64,000 nt of DNA from Centropus unirufus (Eukaryota > Chordata > Aves > Cuculiformes > Centropidae). The first letter of the stretch is position 1; each line of letters begins with the position of its first letter. Under the pieces are notes generated by a model, which worked only from the letters and a program-made list of their open reading frames with translations, searched no databases and was not told the DNA's origin. Positions 53,936 to 64,000 of this stretch are shown one piece after another. Location: NCBI GenBank assembly GCA_013397695.1, contig VYZI01000073.1, forward strand, positions 2,790,837 to 2,854,836, given 5' to 3'. The position numbers were made by a program, and so were the translations under genes.

Positions 53936-56900
53936 CGGCCCCAAAGAAAGCCACATCTCATAAACCCTGTTGGGGAGTTTTGATGGTTGTTATTTGGGGG
54001 GTAAGGGGTACAAACACCGGCACACAGTTCTGAAGTCTGTAGCTATAAAGAAAAAAGACAATATGTAAAAGTGATTTCTTGACATGATACGTACCATGAT
54101 ACTCAGCAGTTAACAGCTGCTGGGCAGGGAGGGGGGAGATGCAGAAGCAGTGTAGATGGACTCTCCTGCAGCTTTTGCAGATCCTCAGTCCTGGGGCCAA
54201 GCTGGTCAGAGCATGGGTGTGGCTGAGGGGCAGAAGAAAGGCAGAAGTTCTCAGCCCAGCTGGCCTGATGACGTGATGGATCGCTCCAGAGATATGGCTG
54301 GCGAGGAGATTCGGTCTCAACAATTCTGTTCATAAATGCCGCTGACTCTTCTGCAAATGGCATCCAGGTGGGACACAGGGAGAAGCCCTCACCTACCCTA
54401 TAGCCCTTGGCTCCAAGGAAGGCAAGTTTAAATATCAAGTTAGTTGTATTGAACTCATGTTTCAGTATGGTCAAGGAAGGAACAAAGTGAGACAGAGCCC
54501 AAGGAAATGTGTTATCTTTTATCTGGCTTAGCCAGGCTAACTGCCAAGCAGAAAACCATTTCAAGTAGAAAGCAAGCTCCACAGCAAACCACGGGATACT
54601 CCTTAATGTGCTAATGTCTTAGATTCATAATGTCTGAACCATCAGCTTTCTGTCTGACCAGCCTAACCAAAGGGAGCAGTTCAGCCATTAAGAGAGGGGC
54701 AAGTGCTGCAGCCAGCAGAGTTACAGACCTGACTTTGCTCTTCACTGAGAAGACAGAAGGGCTACAGGTCACAGCATTGTTCATTACAGCACTGTAGGAT
54801 GCAGGTGTATAGATTTTACACTGTACTTTGGAGCAAGAAATTGGATCTGAGATTAGAGTCAAAGAAAATTCCTCTTTTTGTATTAGAATAAAAGCCTATG
54901 TATGTTACTGCTGAAATTCTTGCATTACAAAGAAAGATGAAAAGAAAATCCATAAATTCACATTGCGCAAACACAGCAAAGGCACTTTCCTTGGGGCAGA
55001 AAAAATGTCACAAGCCAAGTAGGAATGGAAACCTCCAGTTCTGCCACTATTTTGCAACAGCTGCCCCTGGGCATGTTCTCACTCCAGCTGATGCCTGATG
55101 CCAAGTGTTCCAAAGGCATTCAGACACCTGACTTCCATTCTCTGAACACAGATTGTTTATTCCCAGTCCTCTAGGCTACTCACTCTCAGCATGTGATCCA
55201 TAAGACCCTATGGATAATTCCCCAGAGGCCTGTGACCAATATCCAGGAAGAACAAGTTCGCGTGCTGCTTTGCAGTATGTGAAATTTCTAAAGGGATCCT
55301 CGCCTTCCACAGAAAGATTTTAGAGGTCCATGGCTCAAAAGAACTCGAAAACCACACAACTAGCCAATCTTTCTAGAACACTTCATTTTGCATTACATGT
55401 AACTCTGTGTAGCATCGGATCTGGCATCTGACCTGCACTGGGCACAACAATCACACAAGATTTTAAGCATGCAGCAGTTGAAAGATATGCTCTGCACACA
55501 AGCATTAAACTAACATGCACTTAATTTGCTCCACTGCCCTAGATATTTTTATTGTTTCATATGATCCTATCAGTAAATCAGTAAATTTCCATTTTCTCAG
55601 CTTCTGCTCTGCCTGTGTAATGAAATTCTGTTTTCCTAGCATCCTCCTCTGTCCTGGTAACGAAAGTGGTTCTGGAAGAAAGAACAGGTGTTTGAGACTT
55701 GATGTAATCATGCTTTTTCTGCTTTGAGAAACTAAAAGCAAATGGCTTGTGTTAAAACAGTGAGCTGCAGACTGCAGCTTTTTAAAGACAGTCTTTAAAG
55801 ATTGATGAGGCAGCATTCTTGAGGACTGCACACACTCCGGGACTGCCTGGCAGAGCTACCCAGGTGTGAGAGGCAAGGCCCACCATGGCAATTCCACAGC
55901 AGTTCCTGTCAAACAGCTTGCTCTGCTAAAGCTAATCCAGAGAAAATCCCCATTCAAATGAACCACCGCTGTTTGTATCACATTGCCAATGAGCTGAAGC
56001 CCAAGCCTTTTAGCAGTAAAAGCTGAAACAGTGTCAGCTGGAGATCTGAAAACATGGAAAAGACCTCATACGCAGATCTTGTCTCAGGTCTTTGTCTTAA
56101 ATGATGATTTTTCTCTTTCACCGACCTTTTATGTTGATGAGGAGAAACTGAAAATAAAATCTGATGCTTTCTGGCAATTCTCTGATTAATTATTTGGATT
56201 CTTTCAATGAACTTGACTTTGGGATACAGAATTCAAAGCCACTCTGCTTCCTTTCACCAGTTGCCAGCTGCATGACTTCGACCAGCTAGTTTAATAAATC
56301 CTCTTGGATGCAGAAAGCTCAGAGAAACCAAGGTAACACCTCTCCATTGTGCCTGTGGAGACAATTCCCAGAGACCTGGACAATAAAACTGTCCTTCCTC
56401 AGGGAGGTGGGATAGTGCACCTTCTTTCTGCAGTGGAAATTGAGGTCCCACCTGGGAGCAAAACTGACCTTGATGAGTTATGAATTAGCTGCCACAGGCT
56501 TATTTTCCCATTCCATAATGTATAGCTGAGGCTTTTGCACCAACAGTTTGGGCAGCTACTGTAGACAAGCCTGTTTATATGAAATCTGGGAGACTGAGAA
56601 TTAAACTGTATTAATTGTGATACTAATGAGGGTTGGCAAGGATGGTATTAATAAAATGCAGAGTGCCTTAAGTAAACTCTTACTACTCAGTGAGATTCAT
56701 GACAGTTCTCAATAGACACTTCAATAGAAATTTTTAGACTTCAAGATTATCATTAGGCTATTTTCTGCAATAACTTTAGATAAAAAATATAATCCTTTTC
56801 TATTTGGAGTGTACAGATCCAATAAGCTGCCTCAGGAATTAGTATCTCACAGGGAAATGATAAATGGCAGGGTTATGAAATAGTGCCAGTGCCTCCGTAT

Positions 56901-57898
56901 CTCATTCTGTCTTTTTACCTTCAATACAAAGAGATGTTTTCCATGCTTAATCAAAAGGAGGTTTGTCTATTTGTATCTCACATTTACTAAAATTTCAGTA
57001 GATGTCAGCAGTTGAAAGAAATTATCACATTAAAGTGAAATACAAAACATGTGCGATTAAAAGTAGTGCTCAAAAATGTCAGTTGATGCACAGACTTTAC
57101 TTAGTGCCTTGTTTGCACATAATATGGTTCAATTTGTGTTGATTCATTTCTCCCTTTGCTATTTCTCTTAATTCTCTCTGTCATGTTTTTATGAGCTGGT
57201 GCTGCAGGAAAATCAACAAGCAAAGCACGTATTGTTGATATGACACTGGCAACCCAAGAGGTATGCACGGATCGTCTCACTACTCTGCCATTGCTTCTAA
57301 AATAGACTGTCTTTTATTTACCACTGTGACAGACTTTGTCTTCCACAGATGACAATTTGCAATCACTTTTCTCCTTTTTCTTCAGCTAGTTCAGCTACAG
57401 TCATTATGAAAAAAAAAGAGATAAAAATAATCAAATTCAAAAAACCTTCCAGTGATTAGATCTGACCGTAGACGCCTCAATTGCAAGGCAGCTGAAATTA
57501 CTGATGTATTACACTTCTTGAAAGCAATTTTCTTGCAGTAACTCTGGTAGGAATCTCAAATAAATTGTAGCTATTGATCACTAGCCTTCATATTTCCCAC
57601 ATAGAAAGACTGTTTCTTTGTCTACATTGCAGGCAGCTTCACTTGCTCCCAGGCTTGTTTTTAGAGTGAACCAACTAATCCTTTTTTATGGGAAACAGGT
57701 CACATTTGACAGGATAGGTCACCACAGACTCTGATCCAAGCAGACAGCAGAGATGCAGACTGCACCAAGTTTGACTTCTGCATCACAGGGGAGGTTGCAA
57801 GTCCAAAAATACTCCTACTTTCTTGCGTACACCAAAAAAATATTCTACTGTCATACATAAAAACATCATTTTGCAGGTTGTAACAGAACCCTCTCAGA
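53936..57898. other. Intergenic sequence
   Basis: About 4 kb, AT-rich, without a recognisable gene. A 159-codon minus-strand frame at 54103-54582 has no known domain. An exon-like 53-bp segment lies at 57208-57260 (CTGCAG acceptor, GTATGC donor). Nothing else was supported. Confidence 0.5.
57208..57260 (+). other. Exon-like segment, gene unknown
   Basis: Flanked by GGTGCTGCAG and GTATGC. The single open frame reads KSTSKARIVDMTLATQE after two bases of a split codon and ends at a codon boundary. No family was recognised, and the acceptor has a weak pyrimidine tract. Low confidence. Confidence 0.15.
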
Positions 57899-57899
57899 A

Positions 57900-58035
57900 C
57901 TAGAATCATAGAATCATTTTGGCTGGAAAAGACATTTAAGGTCAGGTGGAGCCATAAACCTAATGCTACCAACTCCACCACTAAACCGTGTTCTCAAGTG
58001 CCACATTAATAATTATCCCTCAGGAATTTCCCATG
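57900..58035 (-). mobile_element. CR1 LINE 3' fragment (minus strand)
   Basis: AATCATAGAATCATTTTGGCTGG, then a degenerate AAAGACATTTAAGGTCA and CCAACTCCACCACTAAACCGTG. This is the reverse complement of an avian CR1 3' end, whose tail reads as AGAATCATAGAATCAT on the + strand. It is short, diverged and inactive. The right end is approximate. Confidence 0.8.
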
Positions 58036-61000
58036 ATATCCTAAAAAGACCTGGTCAAAGTGCTGTGCAGTGTGGATGCAGGCAATATGTGGGCCTTCAG
58101 CAGGGTGGTTACAAATCAGCCCAGCCAGTCAGCCCAAAATATCTTTTGTTTCAGTCTACAGAGGGAAAACAGGCATAGCGAGAGGACCAATGCTTTAAAT
58201 GAACTTGAGCACACTCATACTCCAGACAATCACCTCATAGCAGGGTTTAGGATCAGTCATAGATCTCGGAGGTGGGTTATGCAGCAACCTTTCAGAAAAG
58301 GGGGCTCAATTATTAGTGGACAATGTCCTATCAGAGAGAAAAATGATGTAGTCATTCTGGAATATGAGTGGGAAAATGGCTTGCACTGTAGCCTGAGTCA
58401 TCCCTCTGATGTAGTCACTAGTGATGACTTGTACAGCCTCAACAGGGACATAATACTCTGGTTTAGGCACTGCACTTCCAGGAAGACCTTAAAATGATAG
58501 CAATGATAATTATTAGCAATCTAAAAACCTACAAACAGCAAGGCAATACTGAAAGTTGAACTGTCTGCCTAAAAAACAGGTCAAAAACTATGACTAACAC
58601 TTTCTAATACCTAGAAATTTTCTATAGAGAGGAAGGGACTATTGTTTCCTCGGTGGTCATGAAGATTCAGAGACCAAATAATGTATTCGAAGTTCAACAT
58701 AAAACATTCAATTCAATATTAGAAATAAATTTCCAGTGGTAAAGGTAATAAAGCCTCAGAGCAGCTTAACTAGGGAAACCATGAAGCTCTGGAGGTCTTC
58801 AGACACAGATGAGTGAGGGTTAAGTGGGGAACACATGAACGTGCTTTAAGCAGAGGGATGGACCAGGGAACCTCCTGAAGTCCTTCCTGCTGTATTTTTC
58901 TGAGGCTCCAGGCAGCAGCCCTGGTTTAATCTGTGACTACCTGTAATTCCTTTCAATGACATTTATCAGGACGGTGTCTGTGCTGTGGATTAAGATGAAG
59001 TTAATTTCTAGGCCATCCAATGTAGCAAGAGGGCTGTGGAGATGTCAGGAAATCAGCATGACAGCAAAGGTAAGGAACTGTATCGATTAGACTCCTTTGG
59101 CAAAGGCAGTGAATTGAACTGCCAACTCCCCAGACAGCTGCTACCCTATCTTAGCCACAGTTGTCTCCTCCTAAGGCATTGTGTCAATACACGGCTGAAA
59201 ATTCCTAAAAAAGGCTCTCAAACCTGAGTACCTTGGGAGACGTCAGAACAAGAAACACAGGCTACACTTGGGACCGGATCTTGAAGGTAATGCACTAAAA
59301 ACAGGAAGAGAGAGAGAAGAGGTGAGTTTGGACTTGCTCTCACCTGCTCTGCTTTGGAAGAGCATCCTGGACACTTGTCCTAATCCCTTGAAACCAGGAC
59401 TGGAGGAAGCAAATTCAGCCTCCTGTTCATTTCAAATTTGTCAGCTTGTTTTTCCTGTGCATTCTCACTACATTACATATTGGCACATTAATCTTTTCTT
59501 TATATAGACATTAAAAGTCTGGAACTGATTGCCCACCGAGACTGGGCTGAGTCTTCAGGGCACGGAGAGGGAGGAGGGAGGCATCAGTGTTGGAGCGAGG
59601 CAGCTGGACAGGGGCTGTGATTGTCCTTGGGGCTGGGGAAGGGGGACAGGCCCCGGTTCTGCACACCACAGGGCAGTCCTGGTCTAGACCCTGATGAAAT
59701 ACAGAAGCCAGATCCAGCTGATGGCAAATCCTCTTTAATTCATCTTCCCAGCTGGGTGATCTTGGATGCTCTCTCACCCTGACTTGCCTTGAAAATTAAT
59801 CCAGGGCAGTGGTGAATAGGTGATAAAATACTCTGTAGCCTTAGTTACTGACAGATATATGGTAAAGGGTGGTAGCTATAAATCCCACTCCTCTACACCC
59901 ATTCAAGCTGAGTTTGATCCAGGCCCTGCCCAAGTCCATGGCAAAATTCCCACTGACTGCAAATAGACTTTGACTGAGCTTATGAACCACATCATTTACA
60001 GGATGTATTGGCTGCCTGAACTAATGTCCATCTGTTTCAATGCCACTCAGGACACCTAACAAATGGGTTGAGCTCAGAGGCGAGGCAAGGCCTGACAGGC
60101 AAACACCAAATGGAAGCCTAGGCTGTCCCTGCTGCTGCAAAACAGCTCCTCGGACACAGCCATTTCTCATGAAGGCTTCCCTGGAGCACCACTCTTGCTC
60201 GTGCTCCTCATCCCCCAGCTGAGGGGTACTCAAGCAGGGGAGTGTCCTTAGGGTCAGATGAGGTCAGGGGGAAGCAGATGAGTGTCCATCCCCATGTTGC
60301 TCCACCAGGTTCTCACTGCCTGTGGAAGGCAGTGGCTGGCAATGAGAATTTGCCAGCTTTCAAAACGGGCAAGATATTGCCAAACCATTGGCAATTGCAA
60401 AGATCTACATGATAAAACACTAGTTCCCAACCTACACATGTTTTTAGAGATAAATGTCCAGTTTGTATGCACAAGGGAATTAAAATAGGCATCAGAAACT
60501 GATTAACAGCTACTGTACTCTGGCATTCCAACTGAGAAAGCAGGTTTTATTTACCTTAAAATGTGACAAGGGAAAAAACAAGAAATTCAAAATTAAGAGA
60601 CTTGGAAAAGGAGTAATGGATTTTTCAGTTCCATAGCAAGGAAAAGATTTTTTAAAAAATCTATTTGAGTTGACCTGACTTTATTTTTTTATTGCTGAAA
60701 CAAACACATATGTCCTTCATCTCCCAGTTTAGATTCTGGTGAACCAGATTATGGTGTTAGAACTGATGTTGTGTTTTCTTTTGGGGTATTCTAGCCTTGT
60801 AAGCCTGTTTTGTATTTTGAGTTTATTTTAAGTTGGATCAAGTTTCCAACAAAAAATATTACTTCAAAATTGACACCATGTCTTTGAATTAACAATGAAA
60901 AGAAAGAAGAACTTATACTGTGCAAGTTTGCCCAACTCCTACTCATCACCCTTTTCCTGGCAAAACTATTATTTGCCAAAATCTAAGGAGTTTGTGTTTC

Positions 61001-61409
61001 ATCTGAATATGAGCAGAATGCATGCAATGGTTTTAAAACATTTACAAAATGATGATTTCATAATATTTTAAAAGTATTTGGAGAACTTTGCATATACAGT
61101 ATATAGAAGCACTACACTGATATACCAATAGATAGGAACTGGAACATTCAAAGGGGACTGCAAGGTCCTGGCTGTGTTTTTGAAGTATCCTCCTGTGGCA
61201 AGGATTGTGCTCTCTGTTAATTCTGCAGCATGATTTATTTTCTGCAAGGATAAAAGATGTGTTTTGAAAATGTATCATGAATAGGTTTAAGCTTTGCTCA
61301 TGGTCTTAGATATATATACAAAAAATATTCATGAAAATCAAGTATTTGCTAAAAAAATGAAAACAAATTAACTCTGCCAGCACTATCCCAAGCTGATGTT
61401 TTCTATTAG
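58036..61409. other. Intergenic sequence
   Basis: About 3.4 kb. A 145-codon plus-strand frame at 58060-58497 follows the CR1 fragment but has no recognised domain. The rest is AT-rich and unremarkable. Confidence 0.5.
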
Positions 61410-61497
61410 AGGAGCTTTAGGTGGAATGTGCCTGGGACCTTTTAAGCAGAAGAACAGGGATCAAGACAAGATTAACTGGGATGATGAAAACCTTGAA
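61410..61497 (+). other. Exon-like segment with donor GTATGT, gene unknown
   Basis: Acceptor GTTTTCTATTAG ends at 61409; donor GTATGTATG starts at 61498. Only one frame is open across all 88 bp; it reads GALGGMCLGPFKQKNRDQDK, then INWDDENLE, and ends at a codon boundary. In-frame stops close the other two frames. The peptide has a protein-like composition, but no family was recognised. It could be an unassigned exon or chance. Confidence 0.22.
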
Positions 61498-64000
61498 GTA
61501 TGTATGCATTAGCCTATGTTGTGTTAGCTTATGCCTTTCTGTATACAAAGGAGTGGACTACACATGTATGCTCTTATTATTCAATGAGCATTAATGATTG
61601 TTTGCATTTACACAAACTCCATTAAGTCAGCTGCATTTCATAGTAGGGACTAATCTACTTTCTCAGTATCTATAGAAAGCACTTGGAAAATACTTAAAGT
61701 ACGCTACAGGTTTCTTTCTCTCTCTAAGCTACTAAGACTACAAAGAAAATGGTGCATTTTCTAAGCCTGAATTAAGAAAGAACAAGGATTTTTTTTTTGT
61801 CTAATGGAAGGGGTTTATATGTTCTTAGTCTAGCTGTTACTGTGAGAGCTGTAGTTTAAAAAAAAAGAAATAGACAGCTGCATTTAGTCATAATGTATAG
61901 TAAGCAAGAGCCCTTACTACACAGAGATGCAATGAAAAAAGCTGAAGAAAACAAAATTGAACAACTGCAGCTTTAACAACCTCCCAGATATATAATTCTC
62001 AAAAAAAAACAAACCAGCGGGTTCAGTTTTAAATGGTGGCTTTAAACTCATTGCAGTCTTCTGTAAACCAACTGAAGACAAGGATAGTTCTTAAGTGGTC
62101 ATGAGTTAGTTTGCAGAATTGTTAGAAAATTATAAGTGTTTGGCTGCATCTGTAGTTGTAAATGGAAAAAAAGTGTGTTAATCTGACTCTAGTGCAGGAA
62201 ATTACTATCTCGGACATTAGATGTTTTGGTTTGTGGTTGGCGTTTTTTTGTAATAGATTTCAGGTTGTTTAATCTGCACTGTAAACCAAACTATTGAGAA
62301 ATGGTGCGTGAGCAATATTTATTTCCAGATTAATCCTTATTTTACAACAGAAGTCCACTGTATATCGGTTTTTTCACCTTTCTTATTTGAATAAAGAATC
62401 AGTAGCAAAATCTACTTACAAAATCCAACATTCAATTGATATTTGGCCATTAGTGTATTCAGATGGACATTTATTAAACACAAGTGTCTAATAAGAATAG
62501 ACACTGTGCATGTAATTGACACCCACAATAAATGTGCAGGCTCACTATGTATAGAAATTGCCTCTACAATGCTTAATCTGTTATAAACACTCACCAGTTC
62601 TCATTTTCTGTCTAGTACTACAGGCTTTAATATTCTTCTATAAAGAGGAAGCAGGTAATCTCTATCTTTGTTAAGTTCCAAACGGCTGTTTAAGTGAAAT
62701 CAATAACACACCCCACCGGCCTTACAGCAAAACATTACTGATGTTTTTCCCAGCTTTCCTTGGCCAAGCCCTAAAATGACAATATGCTGAACATTAAATT
62801 AAGCAATATGTTTTAATATTCAGCAAAAAAAAAGTTCCAGCATTAACTCAGCTCACTTATTGCTTCTGAGTATCCTGGAAGTTCTTCTGGGTACTGCTGC
62901 GGTGTCTCTGGGAGCTCTAGAAGGCTGAGTTGTGATCCACACTCAGCTGCCAGCACGGTTGTCAGCACTGTTGCTCTTTTCAAGATACCAATCAGAGGAG
63001 CCAGTTTTTCTCACAAAAAAAAAAAAGGAAGGCTTTCCTGTTGAAAAAAATGTTGATAATTTCAAAACTACCGGGCAGCTACTAAAATCAGTCTGAAAAA
63101 ATGTCATGTAGCTAAAATACCACAATGTGACACACACAGTGCTAAAAATGTCAGTTGGAGAATTTTTTATAAAGTCAGGCCCTACTTAGAGATGCATTGC
63201 AGGCTTAGCCCCTCAGGATCTGGGCACAGATGTGGCCTGGTGGGCAAGAAAAGCAATGTGTGGGAAAAGAGAAGCGCTGGACCAGGGATGGAGTTGTTCT
63301 GTTGGCCCAGCCATGCTGCTGTTTTATCTTCTGTGCCAAAGGTTTGGGTCCCTATTCCTTGAGGATTCCCTTGTGTCACGGAAAGAAACTGCTGCTGTCT
63401 GCTTAAAATGCCACAGTAGCTTTAGCAAAACAAGGCAACAGCTCTGCCCTCCATAACTCATACTCAAGCCCTACTAAGTGAGAAAGAAAAGTGCCGTAGC
63501 TTGAATTCCCTGGTAGCACATTTTCAAATTTTCAGTGTCTCTCCAGAAAGGTGTGATTAAAAACAGGCAAAGGAATTTCTTTGCAGACCTCAGCATCTTC
63601 TGGGTATTTTCCCCCACTAAATACTGAAGTTGACCGCTAAAGCCAGGTTTACTGCCTGATAGATCATTTCAGTGTTTGAAAAAAAAAAGACACTGAGAAA
63701 AATGCAGTGGCCAGCTTTACCAAATCACTCTGTCAAACCTACATAAAGCCACCCTACCAATAAATTTAATGAGAATGAACTAAATAGCTTTCTACTGATG
63801 TACAAAGCTTACACTTCCAGACAGGGCAAGGAACTTTGTTATACCACACTACTGGCAAGTATCTGCTTTTGTCTGTCATTTTCCTTCTTCAGACTCTTAT
63901 TTTATTATCATATTGCTGTAATGAAAAACACAAATCATTTGGACAGTGGTGGCAAGGAGCCATATCTCACCGCTCTGATGTCCCCAAATAACTATATTTC
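61498..64000. other. Intergenic sequence to window end
   Basis: About 2.5 kb, AT-rich with A/T homopolymer runs. No gene, repeat family or RNA was recognised. The next gene expected from mammalian order (APBB1IP) was not seen. Confidence 0.5.

Noticed and set aside
54103..54582. 159-codon minus-strand frame downstream of the LTR-like block
   Set aside because: No retroviral or cellular motif could be recognised in it.
50862..61497. A single novel coding gene joining 50862-50920, 57208-57260 and 61410-61497
   Set aside because: Frames do not join: linking the first two segments creates an immediate or early stop, and the second ends in a phase that the third does not accept.

Overview
This window is vertebrate nuclear DNA, most likely from a bird. 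Coding exons are short, bounded by GT-AG splice sites and separated by large AT-rich introns. Interspersed repeats are sparse. The clear ones are 5'-truncated CR1 LINE fragments, two of them carrying the typical (ATTCTATG)-type 3' tail. A non-avian sauropsid cannot be excluded from sequence alone.

Layout on the + strand. (1) 1 to about 8.1 kb: the 3' end of MYO3A (class III myosin, hair-cell stereocilia). Four terminal coding exons are at 897-1006, 3907-3947, 5625-5765 and 7551-7665, followed by a 3' UTR with a poly(A) signal at 8098. A CR1 fragment sits just upstream of the 41-nt exon. (2) About 8.1-10.3 kb: a short intergenic stretch that passes into a strong CpG island (about 9.4-11.1 kb) with a 17-N assembly gap. 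This is the presumed GAD2 promoter. (3) 10,334-47,819: the complete GAD2 gene (GAD65, PLP-dependent glutamate decarboxylase). All 16 coding exons are present and in phase, and they encode exactly 585 residues, the mammalian length. The PLP lysine falls at residue 396. A long 3' UTR follows, with several candidate poly(A) signals up to about 50.26 kb. (4) About 50.3-64 kb: an intergenic desert with a probable LTR-like block (about 52.6-53.9 kb), a minus-strand CR1 remnant (57.9 kb), and a few splice-site-bounded or acylation-motif ORFs that may or may not be real.

MYO3A and GAD2 are convergent neither in function nor in orientation. They lie head-to-tail on the same strand, the order I recall for mammals (MYO3A-GAD2-APBB1IP), and their coding regions are only about 2.7 kb apart. 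No gene after GAD2 could be identified before the window ends.

No prokaryotic features, CRISPR arrays, tRNA or rRNA genes were found. I see no clear evidence of a wholly new biological system. The most worthwhile leads are GAD65 residue changes at regulatory and cofactor-adjacent positions, several perfect palindromes or hairpins in introns, a homeodomain-motif cluster upstream of exon 5, and unassigned exon-like segments downstream of GAD2.
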